Shown piece by piece: positions 49,848 through 58,778 of a DNA stretch of 64,000 bases. Below the pieces are notes generated by a model. The model saw only the letters and a list, made by a program, of their open reading frames with translations. It was not told the DNA's origin and did not search any database. The stretch covers positions 1-64,000 of the forward strand of contig JAFUYB010000026.1 of the NCBI GenBank assembly GCA_017470735.1, read 5' to 3'. The first letter of the stretch is position 1. Each line of letters opens with the position of its first letter. The DNA comes from Lachnospiraceae bacterium. GTDB taxonomy: Bacteria; Bacillota; Clostridia; Lachnospirales; Lachnospiraceae. Both the position numbers and the translations under genes were made by a program.

Positions 49848-51452
49848 ATGGTGCAGGACGGAAAGATTTTAGTGGGAAAAACAAAAGACATGACGCAGGC
49901 GGTGCTGCATCCGAAGATGGCGAACCGGCACGGGCTGATCGCGGGAGCGACGGGAAGCGGTAAGACGGTATCTCTGAAGGTGCTGGCAGAGGGTTTTTCT
50001 TCACTTGGCGTGCCGGTGTTTTTATCGGATGTCAAGGGTGACATTTCGGGAATGGCGCAGACCGGGACGGATAATGAGAATGTGCGGTCACGGATTGACG
50101 CGATGGATCTGCCGGATTTTTCCTTTAGCTCGTTTCCGGTGACATTTTGGGATGTCTATGGCAAGACAGGCATTCCGCTTCGGACGACGATTTCGGAAAT
50201 GGGACCGATGCTGCTGGCGCGGATTTTAGGACTTTCTGATGTCCAGTCCGACATTCTGACCGTGATTTTTAAAATCGCGGATGACGAAAATCTGCTGCTG
50301 ATTGACACCAAGGACTTAAAGTCGATGATCGCCTATGTGTCTGAAAAGAGCAAAGAATACGAGGCAAGCTACGGCAAGATGTCCGGCCAGTCGCTGGCGG
50401 CGATTACCCGCTCGGTCGTGGCGCTTGAAGCAGAGGGCGGACAGCAGTTCTTCGGGGAACCCGCGCTGTCGGTGACGGACTGGTTTACAACGGATGCAAG
50501 CGGACGCGGGATGATGCATATTTTAGACGCGTCGAGCCTGATCCATTCGCCAAAGCTGTATGCGACCTTTTTGCTGTGGATGCTTTCGGAGCTGTTTGAA
50601 TTACTGCCGGAGGTAGGGGATCTCGACAAACCCAAGATGATCTTTTTCTTTGACGAAGCGCATCTGCTGTTTTCTGACGCGCCAAAGGTACTGCTTGAGA
50701 AGATCGAGCAGGTGGTCAAGCTGGTGCGCTCGAAGGGAGTCGGTATCTATTTCTGCACGCAGAACCCGGCAGACATACCGGGAGGGATTCTTTCACAGCT
50801 TGGCAACAAGATCGAACACGCCCTGCATGCGTATTCACCCGCGGAGCAGAAAGGGGTGAAGACAGCGGCGCAGGCATATCCGGTGAATCCGGCGTTTGAC
50901 ACCTATGAAGCGATCATGTCTCTCGGAACCGGGGAGGCAGTCGTATCGTTTTTGGGCGAGGACGGCGTACCGTCACAGGCCGAGAAGGTGATGATCCTGC
51001 CGCCGCAGTCGTCAATGGCAGCATTGGATGCGGCAGCGAGGGACGCCAATGTAAAAGGCAGCCTGCTTTATACGAAATACGCCACAGCCGTTGATCCCGA
51101 ATCCGCCTATGAATTTCTGCAGAGGCGCGGTATGGAAAAGGTGGAAGCGGAGGCGGAGGCAAAGCAGGCCGCCGCGGACGCCAAGGCAGCGGAAAAGGAG
51201 CGGATCGCGGCGGAAAAAGCCGCGGAAAAGGAAAAGCTTGCCGCGGAAAGAGCCGCGCAGAAAGAAGCGGAAAAACAGGCGCGTGTCAAAAAGCAGGCAG
51301 TTAAATCGGTCGGAAATACGGTGGCAGGAACAGTCGGCCGCGAGATCGGCAAGCAGGTCGGCAAGAATATGGGAAGCTTTGGCAAGCAGCTCGGCGGCAA
51401 TGTCGGCGCGAGCATCGGGCGCGGACTTTTGTCGACGCTGCTTAAGATGTAG
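49848..51452 (+). CDS. HerA-like helicase/ATPase (DUF853)
   Basis: This 534-residue FtsK/HerA-class ATPase has Walker A GATGSGKT (about 33-40), Walker B MIFFFDEAHLLF and the arginine-finger region STQNPAD-like YFCTQNPADIP. A long Ala/Glu/Lys coiled region (about 425-485) and a Gly-rich tail (GKQVGKNMGSFGKQLGG) end the protein. DUF853 proteins are bacterial relatives of archaeal HerA; no NurA nuclease gene is adjacent. It begins 29 bases after the GTPase-NYN gene and is likely co-transcribed. AGAGGAGAA precedes the start. Confidence 0.9.
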   Translation: MVQDGKILVGKTKDMTQAVLHPKMANRHGLIAGATGSGKTVSLKVLAEGFSSLGVPVFLSDVKGDISGMAQTGTDNENVRSRIDAMDLPDFSFSSFPVTFWDVYGKTGIPLRTTISEMGPMLLARILGLSDVQSDILTVIFKIADDENLLLIDTKDLKSMIAYVSEKSKEYEASYGKMSGQSLAAITRSVVALEAEGGQQFFGEPALSVTDWFTTDASGRGMMHILDASSLIHSPKLYATFLLWMLSELFELLPEVGDLDKPKMIFFFDEAHLLFSDAPKVLLEKIEQVVKLVRSKGVGIYFCTQNPADIPGGILSQLGNKIEHALHAYSPAEQKGVKTAAQAYPVNPAFDTYEAIMSLGTGEAVVSFLGEDGVPSQAEKVMILPPQSSMAALDAAARDANVKGSLLYTKYATAVDPESAYEFLQRRGMEKVEAEAEAKQAAADAKAAEKERIAAEKAAEKEKLAAERAAQKEAEKQARVKKQAVKSVGNTVAGTVGREIGKQVGKNMGSFGKQLGGNVGASIGRGLLSTLLKM

Positions 51453-51483
51453 TCAGAACCGGACGGTTGTTTACCGGCTGCGG

Positions 51484-52365
51484 TCAGACAGAAAACACCG
51501 CCCGTCCGCAGGTGCCGCAGGGCAGGGTAAGCCCGCTTGCGGTGACAGGCAGGCCGACCTCGTCCGAGACAATGGTTTGCGGCCGCCTGTCTTTTAAGGC
51601 GGTTGCCAGCAGATAAGAGAGCACGGCAGGCTGCAGTCCGGTCGTGTAGGAATTGATCAGGAAAAACAGCGGCCGGTCAGAGAGCAGTTTTACGGCTTCT
51701 ATCAGGAATGGATAGATCGATTCTTCCATTTTCCAGATTTCGCCTTTGGGTCCCCTGCCGTAAGAGGGCGGATCCATCAGGATTGCGTCATAGCGGTTGC
51801 CGCGGCGGATTTCCCGCGCGACAAATTTCTGGCAGTCATCGACAAGCCAGCGGACTGGTGCTTCGGACAGACCGGAGAGGGCGGCGTTTTCTTTTGCCCA
51901 GGCGACCATGCCCTTTGACGCATCAACATGGGTGACATGGGCACCTGCCGCAGCGCAGGCAAGGGTTGCCCCGCCGGTGTAGGCAAACAGATTCAGGACT
52001 TTGATGCCGCGTCCGGCATCGGCGATGGCGCGGCTCATAAAGTCCCAGTTGACCGCTTGCTCCGGAAACAGTCCGGTATGCTTGAAGGAAAATGGCTTTA
52101 AATGAAAAGAAAGCCTTTTTTGAACCGGAAGGTCATAGGAGATCTGCCATTCTTCGGGCAGATCAAGAAACTCCCATTCCCCGCCGCCTTTTTTACTGCG
52201 GTGGTAATGGGCGTTTTTCCGTTTCCAGCCGGGGTGCGTATGGGCAGTCCGCCAGATGACCTGCGGGTCGGGCCGGACAAGGATGTAATCGCCCCAGCGT
52301 TCTAATTTTTCACCGTCAGAGGTGTCCAGAACCTCGTAATCATTCCAATGTTTGGCAAGAAGCAT
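51484..52365 (-). CDS. Class I SAM-dependent methyltransferase (RlmI-like)
   Basis: This 293-residue enzyme resembles the catalytic part of 23S rRNA 5-methylcytosine methyltransferases. The SAM-binding motif is NLFAYTGGATLACA, followed by HVDASKGM. The catalytic region is MDPPSYGRGPKGEIW, and SYTTGLQPAVLSYLL lies near the end. It lacks an N-terminal PUA domain, so substrate identity is uncertain. It is convergent with the HerA gene, and only 31 bases separate the two stop codons. Confidence 0.88.
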   Translation of the reverse strand: MLLAKHWNDYEVLDTSDGEKLERWGDYILVRPDPQVIWRTAHTHPGWKRKNAHYHRSKKGGGEWEFLDLPEEWQISYDLPVQKRLSFHLKPFSFKHTGLFPEQAVNWDFMSRAIADAGRGIKVLNLFAYTGGATLACAAAGAHVTHVDASKGMVAWAKENAALSGLSEAPVRWLVDDCQKFVAREIRRGNRYDAILMDPPSYGRGPKGEIWKMEESIYPFLIEAVKLLSDRPLFFLINSYTTGLQPAVLSYLLATALKDRRPQTIVSDEVGLPVTASGLTLPCGTCGRAVFSV

Positions 52366-52428
52366 GATATTCTCTTAAAATGTAAATGCAGTGGAAGAAT
52401 GGAAGTCCATAACCACATGCCGCCGTCA

Positions 52429-52472
52429 AATCCACAAAAATGTTGATTTTCTTCAGGGATTCGTGATATAAT
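52429..52472 (+). promoter_or_regulatory. Antitoxin RNA promoter with operator-like element, locus 2
   Basis: TTGATT (52443-52448), 18 bases, then TGATATAAT with TATAAT at 52467-52472. The stretch 52429-52448 matches 18 of 20 bases of the palindrome in the lacI-type promoter at 12001-12020, with identical spacing to the -10 box. Confidence 0.6.
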
Positions 52473-52478
52473 GCAAAT

Positions 52479-52557
52479 ACAAGGCGGTGATCAACGCCCC
52501 TTGGCTAGTAGACAAAATAACCGCCTAGATGGCCAAATCCGGGGCGGTTATTTTTTG
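52479..52557 (+). ncRNA. Predicted antitoxin RNA, locus 2
   Basis: An RNA of about 79 bases is predicted from the promoter at 52443-52472 to a strong terminator: AATAACCGCC (52516-52525) with GGCGGTTATT (52543-52552), then T6. It has no usable open frame and overlaps the 3' end of the minus-strand toxin gene. The same stem followed by TTTTGTC on the minus strand can end the toxin mRNA. Confidence 0.65.
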
Positions 52558-52640
52558 TTTTTACTTATCTCATAAACGAGACCTACAATTGCTACAACCA
52601 ATAATCCAAGCTGGATTAAATCAGACCATGTAACATACAT
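52548..52640 (-). CDS. Holin-like type I toxin peptide, locus 2
   Basis: This 30-residue peptide has the segment SDLIQLGLLVVAIVGLVYE followed by a basic tail ISKNKK. It closely follows the putative holin-like toxin (Hol-Tox / TxpA-Fst-like) pattern: a single membrane helix with a lysine tail. AAGGAGGG lies 9 bases before the ATG at 52640; an ATG at 52646 is too close to it. The stop codon lies inside the shared terminator stem. Overexpressed relatives damage the membrane and are held down by the overlapping RNA. Confidence 0.75.
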   Translation of the reverse strand: MYVTWSDLIQLGLLVVAIVGLVYEISKNKK

Positions 52641-52691
52641 AGGCATCAACCCTCCTTGTAATCTCAAGGGGGATGGTCACCGCCGACACGA

Positions 52692-52720
52692 ATCATAACA
52701 TATCCGGGTAAAAAATCCAA
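52692..52720 (-). promoter_or_regulatory. Promoter of the toxin mRNA, locus 2
   Basis: On the minus strand TTGGAT (52720-52715), a 17-base spacer and TATGAT (52697-52692). The start point would be about 52685, giving a leader of roughly 45 bases that begins GGCGGTGACCAT-like, similar to the 5' end of the opposing antitoxin RNA. Confidence 0.6.
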
Positions 52721-52776
52721 CTTTAATATGGTTTGTAAACAATAAATATTGATTGATTTATTTATTTTGTCACTTG

Positions 52777-52785
52777 TGCTATACT
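52777..52785 (+). promoter_or_regulatory. Extended -10 of the MMPL operon
   Basis: TGCTATACT (52777-52785) is an extended -10 box. The -35 region is weak and A/T-rich, with an AATAAAT/ATTTATT inverted repeat just upstream (about 52741-52763). Confidence 0.4.
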
Positions 52786-52819
52786 TCTTTGCGAGTATTT
52801 TATTGCTAGAAATGGGGAT

Positions 52820-55378
52820 ATGGAAATGGAAAAGAACGGGCAGATGGCAGTGGGTGACAGCGCGATGATGCGGATTGCCGCGTTCATTGTCGATAAGCGG
52901 ATGCTGTTTTTTTTGATTTATATTATTGCTGTTATTTTCAGTTTTTTTTCAAGCCGCTGGGTCAGCGTGGAAAATGATATCACGATGTATCTCGATGAGG
53001 GGACGGAGACCAGGCGGGGAATCGATCTGATGGATGAGGAATTCGTCACCTTTGGAACGGCGGATGTCATGATCGCCAACATCACCTTTGATGATGCGAA
53101 AGCATTGCAAAAAAAAGTCGAAGCGATGGACGGGGTCTCTACGGTCGAGTTTACGAGCCGCAGTGACGAGCAGGAGGATTTCGTGGAGCATTACAACAAC
53201 GGCTCTGCGTTGTTTTCCATTACCTTCGACTATGAAGAGGATGACGACCGCGCGCTTGAGGCATTGGAGAATGTCAAGACAAAGCTGGCGGATTACGATA
53301 TCTATGTATCCACGGAATTGGGCGACCAGGACGCGGAAATCCTAGAGCAGGAGATGAAAAAGATCAAGGTGATCGTGGCCTTTGTCGTGGTCGGCGTGCT
53401 CTTGTTCACCAGCAGGTCGTTCGGTGAGGTTCCGGTGCTGCTGATCACCTTCGTTTCGGCGATGCTTTTGGACGGCGGGACGAATTTCCTGTTTGGCAAG
53501 ATCTCTTTTATTTCCAATTCGGTCTCCTCGATACTGCAGCTGGCTCTGTCGGTGGATTACGCGATCATTCTCGTCAACCACTATAAAGAAGAACGGCAAA
53601 GGTACGATGTCCGTGACGCTTCAGTGGTCGCGCTGTCCAAGTCAATACCGGAGATTTCATCAAGCTCCCTGACGACGATTTCAGGGTTGTTTGCGCTGAT
53701 GTTCATGCAGTTTGGCATCGGCAAGGACTTGGGAACGATTCTGATCAAAGCCATTTTCTTAAGCCTGCTTTCGGTATTTACACTGATGCCGGGGCTTCTG
53801 GTGATGTTCTCGGATCTGATGGAAAAAACGGAGCACAGGGATTTTGTGCCAAAGATCGATGCGGTCGGTGAGAATGCGTACCGGACGTTCCGGTACGTAC
53901 CGATCGGTTTTTTTGTGGTGTTTCTGATCGCGGGCGTGGTGTCGCAGCGGTGTCCGTATGTGTATGGAGATACGCTTCTTAAGACACCGGTGCTCAATGA
54001 AAACCAGATTGCCAAAAATATGATTCGGGACAACTTTAAGGATGATAATGTCGTTGCGGTACTGCTGCCGGGACATGATTATGAAGCGGAGAGCAGCTAT
54101 ATCAAGGCACTGGAGAGCGGCGACGAGGTGGATCACTGTCTGGGACTTGCCAATACCGAGGTGGAGGATGATTACACTTTGACGGACAGCCTGACGCCAA
54201 GAGAGTTTTCGGAGCTTGCGGGCATTGATTACGAGGTCTGCGTGCTGATCTATGAGGCCTACGCGGCGGATCAGGAAGAATACGGGCGGGTGGTGACCGG
54301 AGTCAAAAATTACCGCATTCCCCTGATGGACATGCTCGCTTTTGCCGCGGATAAAGTGCGTGAAGGGTATGTAGAGCTGGATGAATCGACAGCGGATGAC
54401 CTGTTTGACGCGGATGATAAGATCCACGATGCCAGGGATCAGCTGGAGGGCGAGCATTACGATCGGATCCTTGTGTACCTGAACCTGCCCGAAGAGAGCG
54501 AGGAGACCTATGCATATCTTGACAAAATGCATGAGTATGGCGTGACCTACTATGGCAAGGATGATCCGGTCATCGTGGTCGGCAATTCGACGAGCGATCT
54601 CGAATTAAAGCAGCAGTTTTCCACGGACAATATCATCGTCAGCGTAGTCTCGATCTTGTTCGTGCTGGTTGTGCTGCTGTTTACTTTCAAATCGGTCGGG
54701 CTGCCGCTTTTACAGATCCTGGTGATCGAGGGAGCGATCTTTATCAATTTCGCGATACCCGCAGTGTTCGGCTGGAACATCTATTTTATGAGTTATCTGA
54801 TCGTCAGCTCGATCCAGATGGGCGCGAATATCGACTATGCGATCGTCATCTCGAACCGCTATATTGAGATGCGTAAGGAAAAAGAGCGGAAGGATTCCAT
54901 CATTGAAGCGTTGGACTTCGGCTTTTCGACGATCATTTCATCGGGCACGATGATGGTGCTTGCCGGATTTTCCATCGGGATGATGTCTTCGGATCCTGCG
55001 ATCGTTGGGCTTGGCCAGGCTTTAGGACGCGGCACACTGATCTCGATCGGATTGGTCCTGTTTGTATTGCCGCAGATCTTGCTGTTTGGTGACAAGTTTA
55101 TCGCCATGACGACCTTTGAAATGTACCGTCCGGTACAGATGCGGGAAGAGCGGGGAGATATGCTGGTCAATGGCGTGATCCGCGGTACAGTTAATGGCAC
55201 GGTCGCGGCGCGCGTCAGCGGTATCATCCGCGGTGACGCGAGCGTGGCGCTGGTATCCGGCAGCATGGATCATGTATCGGAAGAGCTTGCCGCGCAGGTG
55301 GAAAAAATTTTTTCGGAAAATGGCATGGATGGCAGTTTAAAGTCAGAAGAAGAAGGGAAGATGGAGCATGAAGCGTAA
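52820..55378 (+). CDS. MMPL/RND-family transporter
   Basis: This 852-residue membrane protein has the RND layout of two repeats, each with one membrane helix, a large extracellular loop, then five membrane helices. The family's SVDYAIILVNHYKEE (about 250) and NIDYAIVISNRYIE (about 675) are the helix-4 motifs with the proton-relay Asp. MMPL proteins export lipids or other hydrophobic compounds. A cytoplasmic tail of about 90 residues follows. The gene overlaps the GLUG-repeat protein gene by 11 bases, so the two likely work together. Confidence 0.93.
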   Translation: MEMEKNGQMAVGDSAMMRIAAFIVDKRMLFFLIYIIAVIFSFFSSRWVSVENDITMYLDEGTETRRGIDLMDEEFVTFGTADVMIANITFDDAKALQKKVEAMDGVSTVEFTSRSDEQEDFVEHYNNGSALFSITFDYEEDDDRALEALENVKTKLADYDIYVSTELGDQDAEILEQEMKKIKVIVAFVVVGVLLFTSRSFGEVPVLLITFVSAMLLDGGTNFLFGKISFISNSVSSILQLALSVDYAIILVNHYKEERQRYDVRDASVVALSKSIPEISSSSLTTISGLFALMFMQFGIGKDLGTILIKAIFLSLLSVFTLMPGLLVMFSDLMEKTEHRDFVPKIDAVGENAYRTFRYVPIGFFVVFLIAGVVSQRCPYVYGDTLLKTPVLNENQIAKNMIRDNFKDDNVVAVLLPGHDYEAESSYIKALESGDEVDHCLGLANTEVEDDYTLTDSLTPREFSELAGIDYEVCVLIYEAYAADQEEYGRVVTGVKNYRIPLMDMLAFAADKVREGYVELDESTADDLFDADDKIHDARDQLEGEHYDRILVYLNLPEESEETYAYLDKMHEYGVTYYGKDDPVIVVGNSTSDLELKQQFSTDNIIVSVVSILFVLVVLLFTFKSVGLPLLQILVIEGAIFINFAIPAVFGWNIYFMSYLIVSSIQMGANIDYAIVISNRYIEMRKEKERKDSIIEALDFGFSTIISSGTMMVLAGFSIGMMSSDPAIVGLGQALGRGTLISIGLVLFVLPQILLFGDKFIAMTTFEMYRPVQMREERGDMLVNGVIRGTVNGTVAARVSGIIRGDASVALVSGSMDHVSEELAAQVEKIFSENGMDGSLKSEEEGKMEHEA

Positions 55379-58300
55379 GAGCCGGTGTAAAAAAATGTTA
55401 AGCCTCACTTTGCTGGCATCGCTGGTGGCGCAGCTTTGTCTTCCGGTGAGCGCATTTGCCGCGGAGGAAAGCATTATTCATATCTCCACGGTCAAAGATT
55501 TAAAGCAGTTCGCCGACCACTGCCGCAGGGACAACTGGTCAAAGGGCAAGGTGGTCTATCTCGACAATGATTTAAAGCTTCCGGACGATATGGCGCTGGT
55601 GATCGCTTCATTTGCTGGCAGCTTTGACGGCGGCGGGCATACAGTGTCGAATGTGACGATTTCCGAGGCAGGGAGCAATACGGGATTTTTCGGTATTGTC
55701 TTAAAGAACGGCGTGGTTTCCCATTTAAACATTGAGGGAAAATACAAGCCTCAGGGAGTCATGAGCAGGCTCGGGGGGATTGCCGGATCCAATTACGGCA
55801 GGATTGAAAACTGCACCTATAATGGAAAAATCAAGGCAGACAGCGAGCTGGGCGGTATCGTCGGACGGAATCAGAAATCCGGGGTCGTATCGGGCTGTCA
55901 GGCGTCAGGCACGATTGAGGGCAATACCTTCTGCGGAGGTATCGTCGGCTACAATGAAGGACGCGTCACAAGCTGTACGAACAATGCGGATGTCAATGTC
56001 AAATACGAGGACAAGGCGCTGACGGAGGAAGAGCTTTCCAATACGATTGAAAAGATCGTGATGGGGGAGAATTTCAACAGTCTGCGGGGCACGGTCACGC
56101 GGATGGATGTCGGCGGCGTGGCCGGATTTTCCGGCGGTGAAGTCTTTTCTTGTGTCAACAAGGGAACGGTCGGTTATGATCATGTCGGGTACAATACGGG
56201 CGGTATCGTCGGCAGGAGCACCGGGTTTGTGCGGGACTGCATGAACCGCGGGACAGTATACGGCAGAAAGGATATCGGCGGAATTGTCGGACAGCAGCAG
56301 CCGTGGCTTGTGATCGATTTCAGCGAAGGAGATCTTGGCGAGCTGAACAACCAGGTCAAGACGCTCGGGGATATGATCAACTCCGCGCTGACCGATGTGT
56401 CAGGCTATTCCGCGGAGACGACACGGCGGCTTTTGGATCTGTCCAATATGGCAAATACAGCGGTCGGTGATATGGAGCATATCACGGATATTTCTTCGGA
56501 AGGAGCAGAGGATCTGTCGGATACGGCGCAGGGAACGATTGACATGGGGCGCGCGACTGTCGATGATGTCAATGATTATGTGGATGAGATGATCGACGCG
56601 CTCAACGAATTGGATGATGAGATTGACAGCGCGGATGCCAAGGCGAGTCTGTCTTCGTCAGAGCGGGCCGCGCTGCATAAGTCGATCAATGATGTCAAAA
56701 GCGCGCTGAACGCCAAGGTCAAGATACCGTTGAAGTCAGCGTTGGATAATACAGCAGTGCAGGCGGCATTAACTAGTATGGGTATCCCTGCAACAACGCT
56801 TGCAGCAATTCAGGCTCTTGCAGCAGCAGGAAATCTTCCTAATAGTGTTGATCTACCTGATGTGAATCAAATTGTTACATCTCTTAGCGCTGCGATCACG
56901 CAGGTGCAGAGCCTTTCATCCAAACTGTCCGGCTTAAACGCCGACGGCATCAGGGATGCAGCCGACGATCTGAATGATGTGCTAAACGACGATTCCGGCG
57001 TTTACGACGATGTCATGTCGATTTTGGATACGGCGGATTCCTTCAACTCCCAGGTCTCTGACTTAAACGACGATCTGCAGGATGCGGGCACCGATCTGTA
57101 TGCGACGCTCGGACATCTTACGGATGAGATCAATGAGACGGTCACTGCGGTCAACAGCGATGTGCAGGGATCCATTTCCAGCATGAAAAGCATCCAGGCA
57201 CAAGGTGACAGGATTCGCGACAAGGTTGACAGCATGCTAAAAAAAGCGATGGATCCGGACACCTACACCGAAGGGCGCACAGAGGATATATCGGCGGAGG
57301 ATGTGGACGGAGCAACCGACGGCAGGACATCAAATTGCACGAATGAAGGAACGATTGACGCCGACAACAATGTGGGCGGGATTACCGGCATGATGGGCTT
57401 TGAGGTGGATCTTGATCCGGAGGATGATATCGATGAAAAAGGTTCCAGGACATTTGACTATGTCCTGCGGACGAAATGCATCGTAGACCGTTCGACCAAC
57501 CGTGGCGAGATCCAGACGAACCGCAACAGCGGCGGCGGTATTGTCGGCCGTATGGAATTAGGGCTTGTGACAGGCTGTGAAAGCTATGGGAATGTGACAG
57601 TTGACGATGATTTTGCGGGCGGCGTCTGTGGCTACAGCTCCTCAGAGATTGCGGACAGCTATGCCAAGCAATTTGTCAGCGGAACACGCTATATCGGAGG
57701 GATTGCCGGCTATGGCACGACGATCCACGGCTGCGCTTCAATGTCAGGCATGGGCGAGGCAGAGCAGTATATCGGCGCGATTGCCGGAAATGTGGATGAG
57801 GTCAATGCCAAAGAAATACATGACAATGTCTATTATGCCAAAAATATGTATGGCATTGACGGCGTAAGCTACCGGGGGATCGCCGAGGGGACGGATTACA
57901 AATCTTTAATCAGCCGTCCCGGCGTGCCTGCAGCGTTTTCGACGCTGACGCTGACCTTTGAAGCGGATGATGAAACGGTAGGCACGGTGGACTGCGGCTA
58001 CGGTGAGAGCCTCTCATCAGACCAGATCCCCAAGGTGCCGGAGAAAGAAGGCTTTTTCGGCGAATGGAAGCGGACCGATTTTTCCAAGATTAAGGCGGAT
58101 GAGGTCGTCAAGGCAAAATACAGTCGGATTGAGACACTGATCGCAAGTGACCTGACACGCAAAAACGGATTGCCGATTCTGCTCGCGGAAGGGAATTTCG
58201 CGAAAGGAGATAAGCTGGCATTAGAAAAGCAGCCTGCATCCATGCCTTTGGAGCGGAGCCGATGGCAGGTGAGGGTGCCGGACGACGGACAGGAGGTCCA

Positions 58301-58619
58301 CACCTTCCGCTATATGCCGGGGAAGAAGACTAACACAGTGCGGATATTATCGTTCGGGGACGGCACGGATTTCCGGCTGATGCAGACCGGCACAATGGGA
58401 GATTATGTGACATTTCAGGTAAAAGGAAATGAGTTCTCCTTCGGGGCGATCGAATACTGGGAGGGAACCCTCGGGACGATTGTCGCGGTTGTACTGGCAA
58501 TCGCCGTTGCGGGGATTACCATTTTTGTCATCCGCTTCCGCAAAGGAAAAATTCTGCTGCAGCGATTGATCCGGTTTGTAAAAGCAAAGGTGAAGCAGAA
58601 GAAACAGGCAAAGTCTTGA
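55368..58619 (+). CDS. Large GLUG-repeat surface protein with coiled-coil and C-terminal anchor
   Basis: This 1083-residue protein has a signal peptide (1-31, ending VSAFAA). GLUG-type beta repeats occur in two blocks (about 80-310 and 640-790: GGIAGSNYGRIENC, GGIVGRSTGFVRDC, GGIVGRMELGLVTGC and others). A helical Asp/Ser-rich, probably coiled-coil region separates them (about 320-640). A C-terminal membrane helix (about 1030-1055) is followed by a lysine-rich cytoplasmic tail. It looks like an extracellular partner for the overlapping MMPL transporter. About 130 bases (roughly 56763-56890) use AT-rich codons unlike the rest. Confidence 0.85.
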   Translation: MKRKSRCKKMLSLTLLASLVAQLCLPVSAFAAEESIIHISTVKDLKQFADHCRRDNWSKGKVVYLDNDLKLPDDMALVIASFAGSFDGGGHTVSNVTISEAGSNTGFFGIVLKNGVVSHLNIEGKYKPQGVMSRLGGIAGSNYGRIENCTYNGKIKADSELGGIVGRNQKSGVVSGCQASGTIEGNTFCGGIVGYNEGRVTSCTNNADVNVKYEDKALTEEELSNTIEKIVMGENFNSLRGTVTRMDVGGVAGFSGGEVFSCVNKGTVGYDHVGYNTGGIVGRSTGFVRDCMNRGTVYGRKDIGGIVGQQQPWLVIDFSEGDLGELNNQVKTLGDMINSALTDVSGYSAETTRRLLDLSNMANTAVGDMEHITDISSEGAEDLSDTAQGTIDMGRATVDDVNDYVDEMIDALNELDDEIDSADAKASLSSSERAALHKSINDVKSALNAKVKIPLKSALDNTAVQAALTSMGIPATTLAAIQALAAAGNLPNSVDLPDVNQIVTSLSAAITQVQSLSSKLSGLNADGIRDAADDLNDVLNDDSGVYDDVMSILDTADSFNSQVSDLNDDLQDAGTDLYATLGHLTDEINETVTAVNSDVQGSISSMKSIQAQGDRIRDKVDSMLKKAMDPDTYTEGRTEDISAEDVDGATDGRTSNCTNEGTIDADNNVGGITGMMGFEVDLDPEDDIDEKGSRTFDYVLRTKCIVDRSTNRGEIQTNRNSGGGIVGRMELGLVTGCESYGNVTVDDDFAGGVCGYSSSEIADSYAKQFVSGTRYIGGIAGYGTTIHGCASMSGMGEAEQYIGAIAGNVDEVNAKEIHDNVYYAKNMYGIDGVSYRGIAEGTDYKSLISRPGVPAAFSTLTLTFEADDETVGTVDCGYGESLSSDQIPKVPEKEGFFGEWKRTDFSKIKADEVVKAKYSRIETLIASDLTRKNGLPILLAEGNFAKGDKLALEKQPASMPLERSRWQVRVPDDGQEVHTFRYMPGKKTNTVRILSFGDGTDFRLMQTGTMGDYVTFQVKGNEFSFGAIEYWEGTLGTIVAVVLAIAVAGITIFVIRFRKGKILLQRLIRFVKAKVKQKKQAKS

Positions 58620-58716
58620 CATGTTTCCTGGGTGACATGTTATAATGCATTGAATATGGCGTTTGTGACAATTTGTCAAGAAATAGAGTAAATTTGTCAA
58701 AAATGCCGTATTTTTT
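58616..58716 (+). promoter_or_regulatory. Promoter and structured leader upstream of the DUF308 gene
   Basis: TTGACA (58616-58621, overlapping the GLUG gene stop) and TATAAT (58641-58646) are 19 bases apart. TGACATGTT is repeated at 58617-58625 and 58633-58641. The leader holds TGACA-ATT-TGTCA (58666-58678) and a longer stem, AATATGGC (58653-58660) with GCCGTATT (58705-58712), then T6. That stem may terminate the upstream operon or attenuate this one. Confidence 0.5.
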
Positions 58717-58778
58717 AGGAGAGTATGGTAAAGTAATGCTTCGTTGCCTATGACTGGCACGGAAAGGAGTAAGGTACT

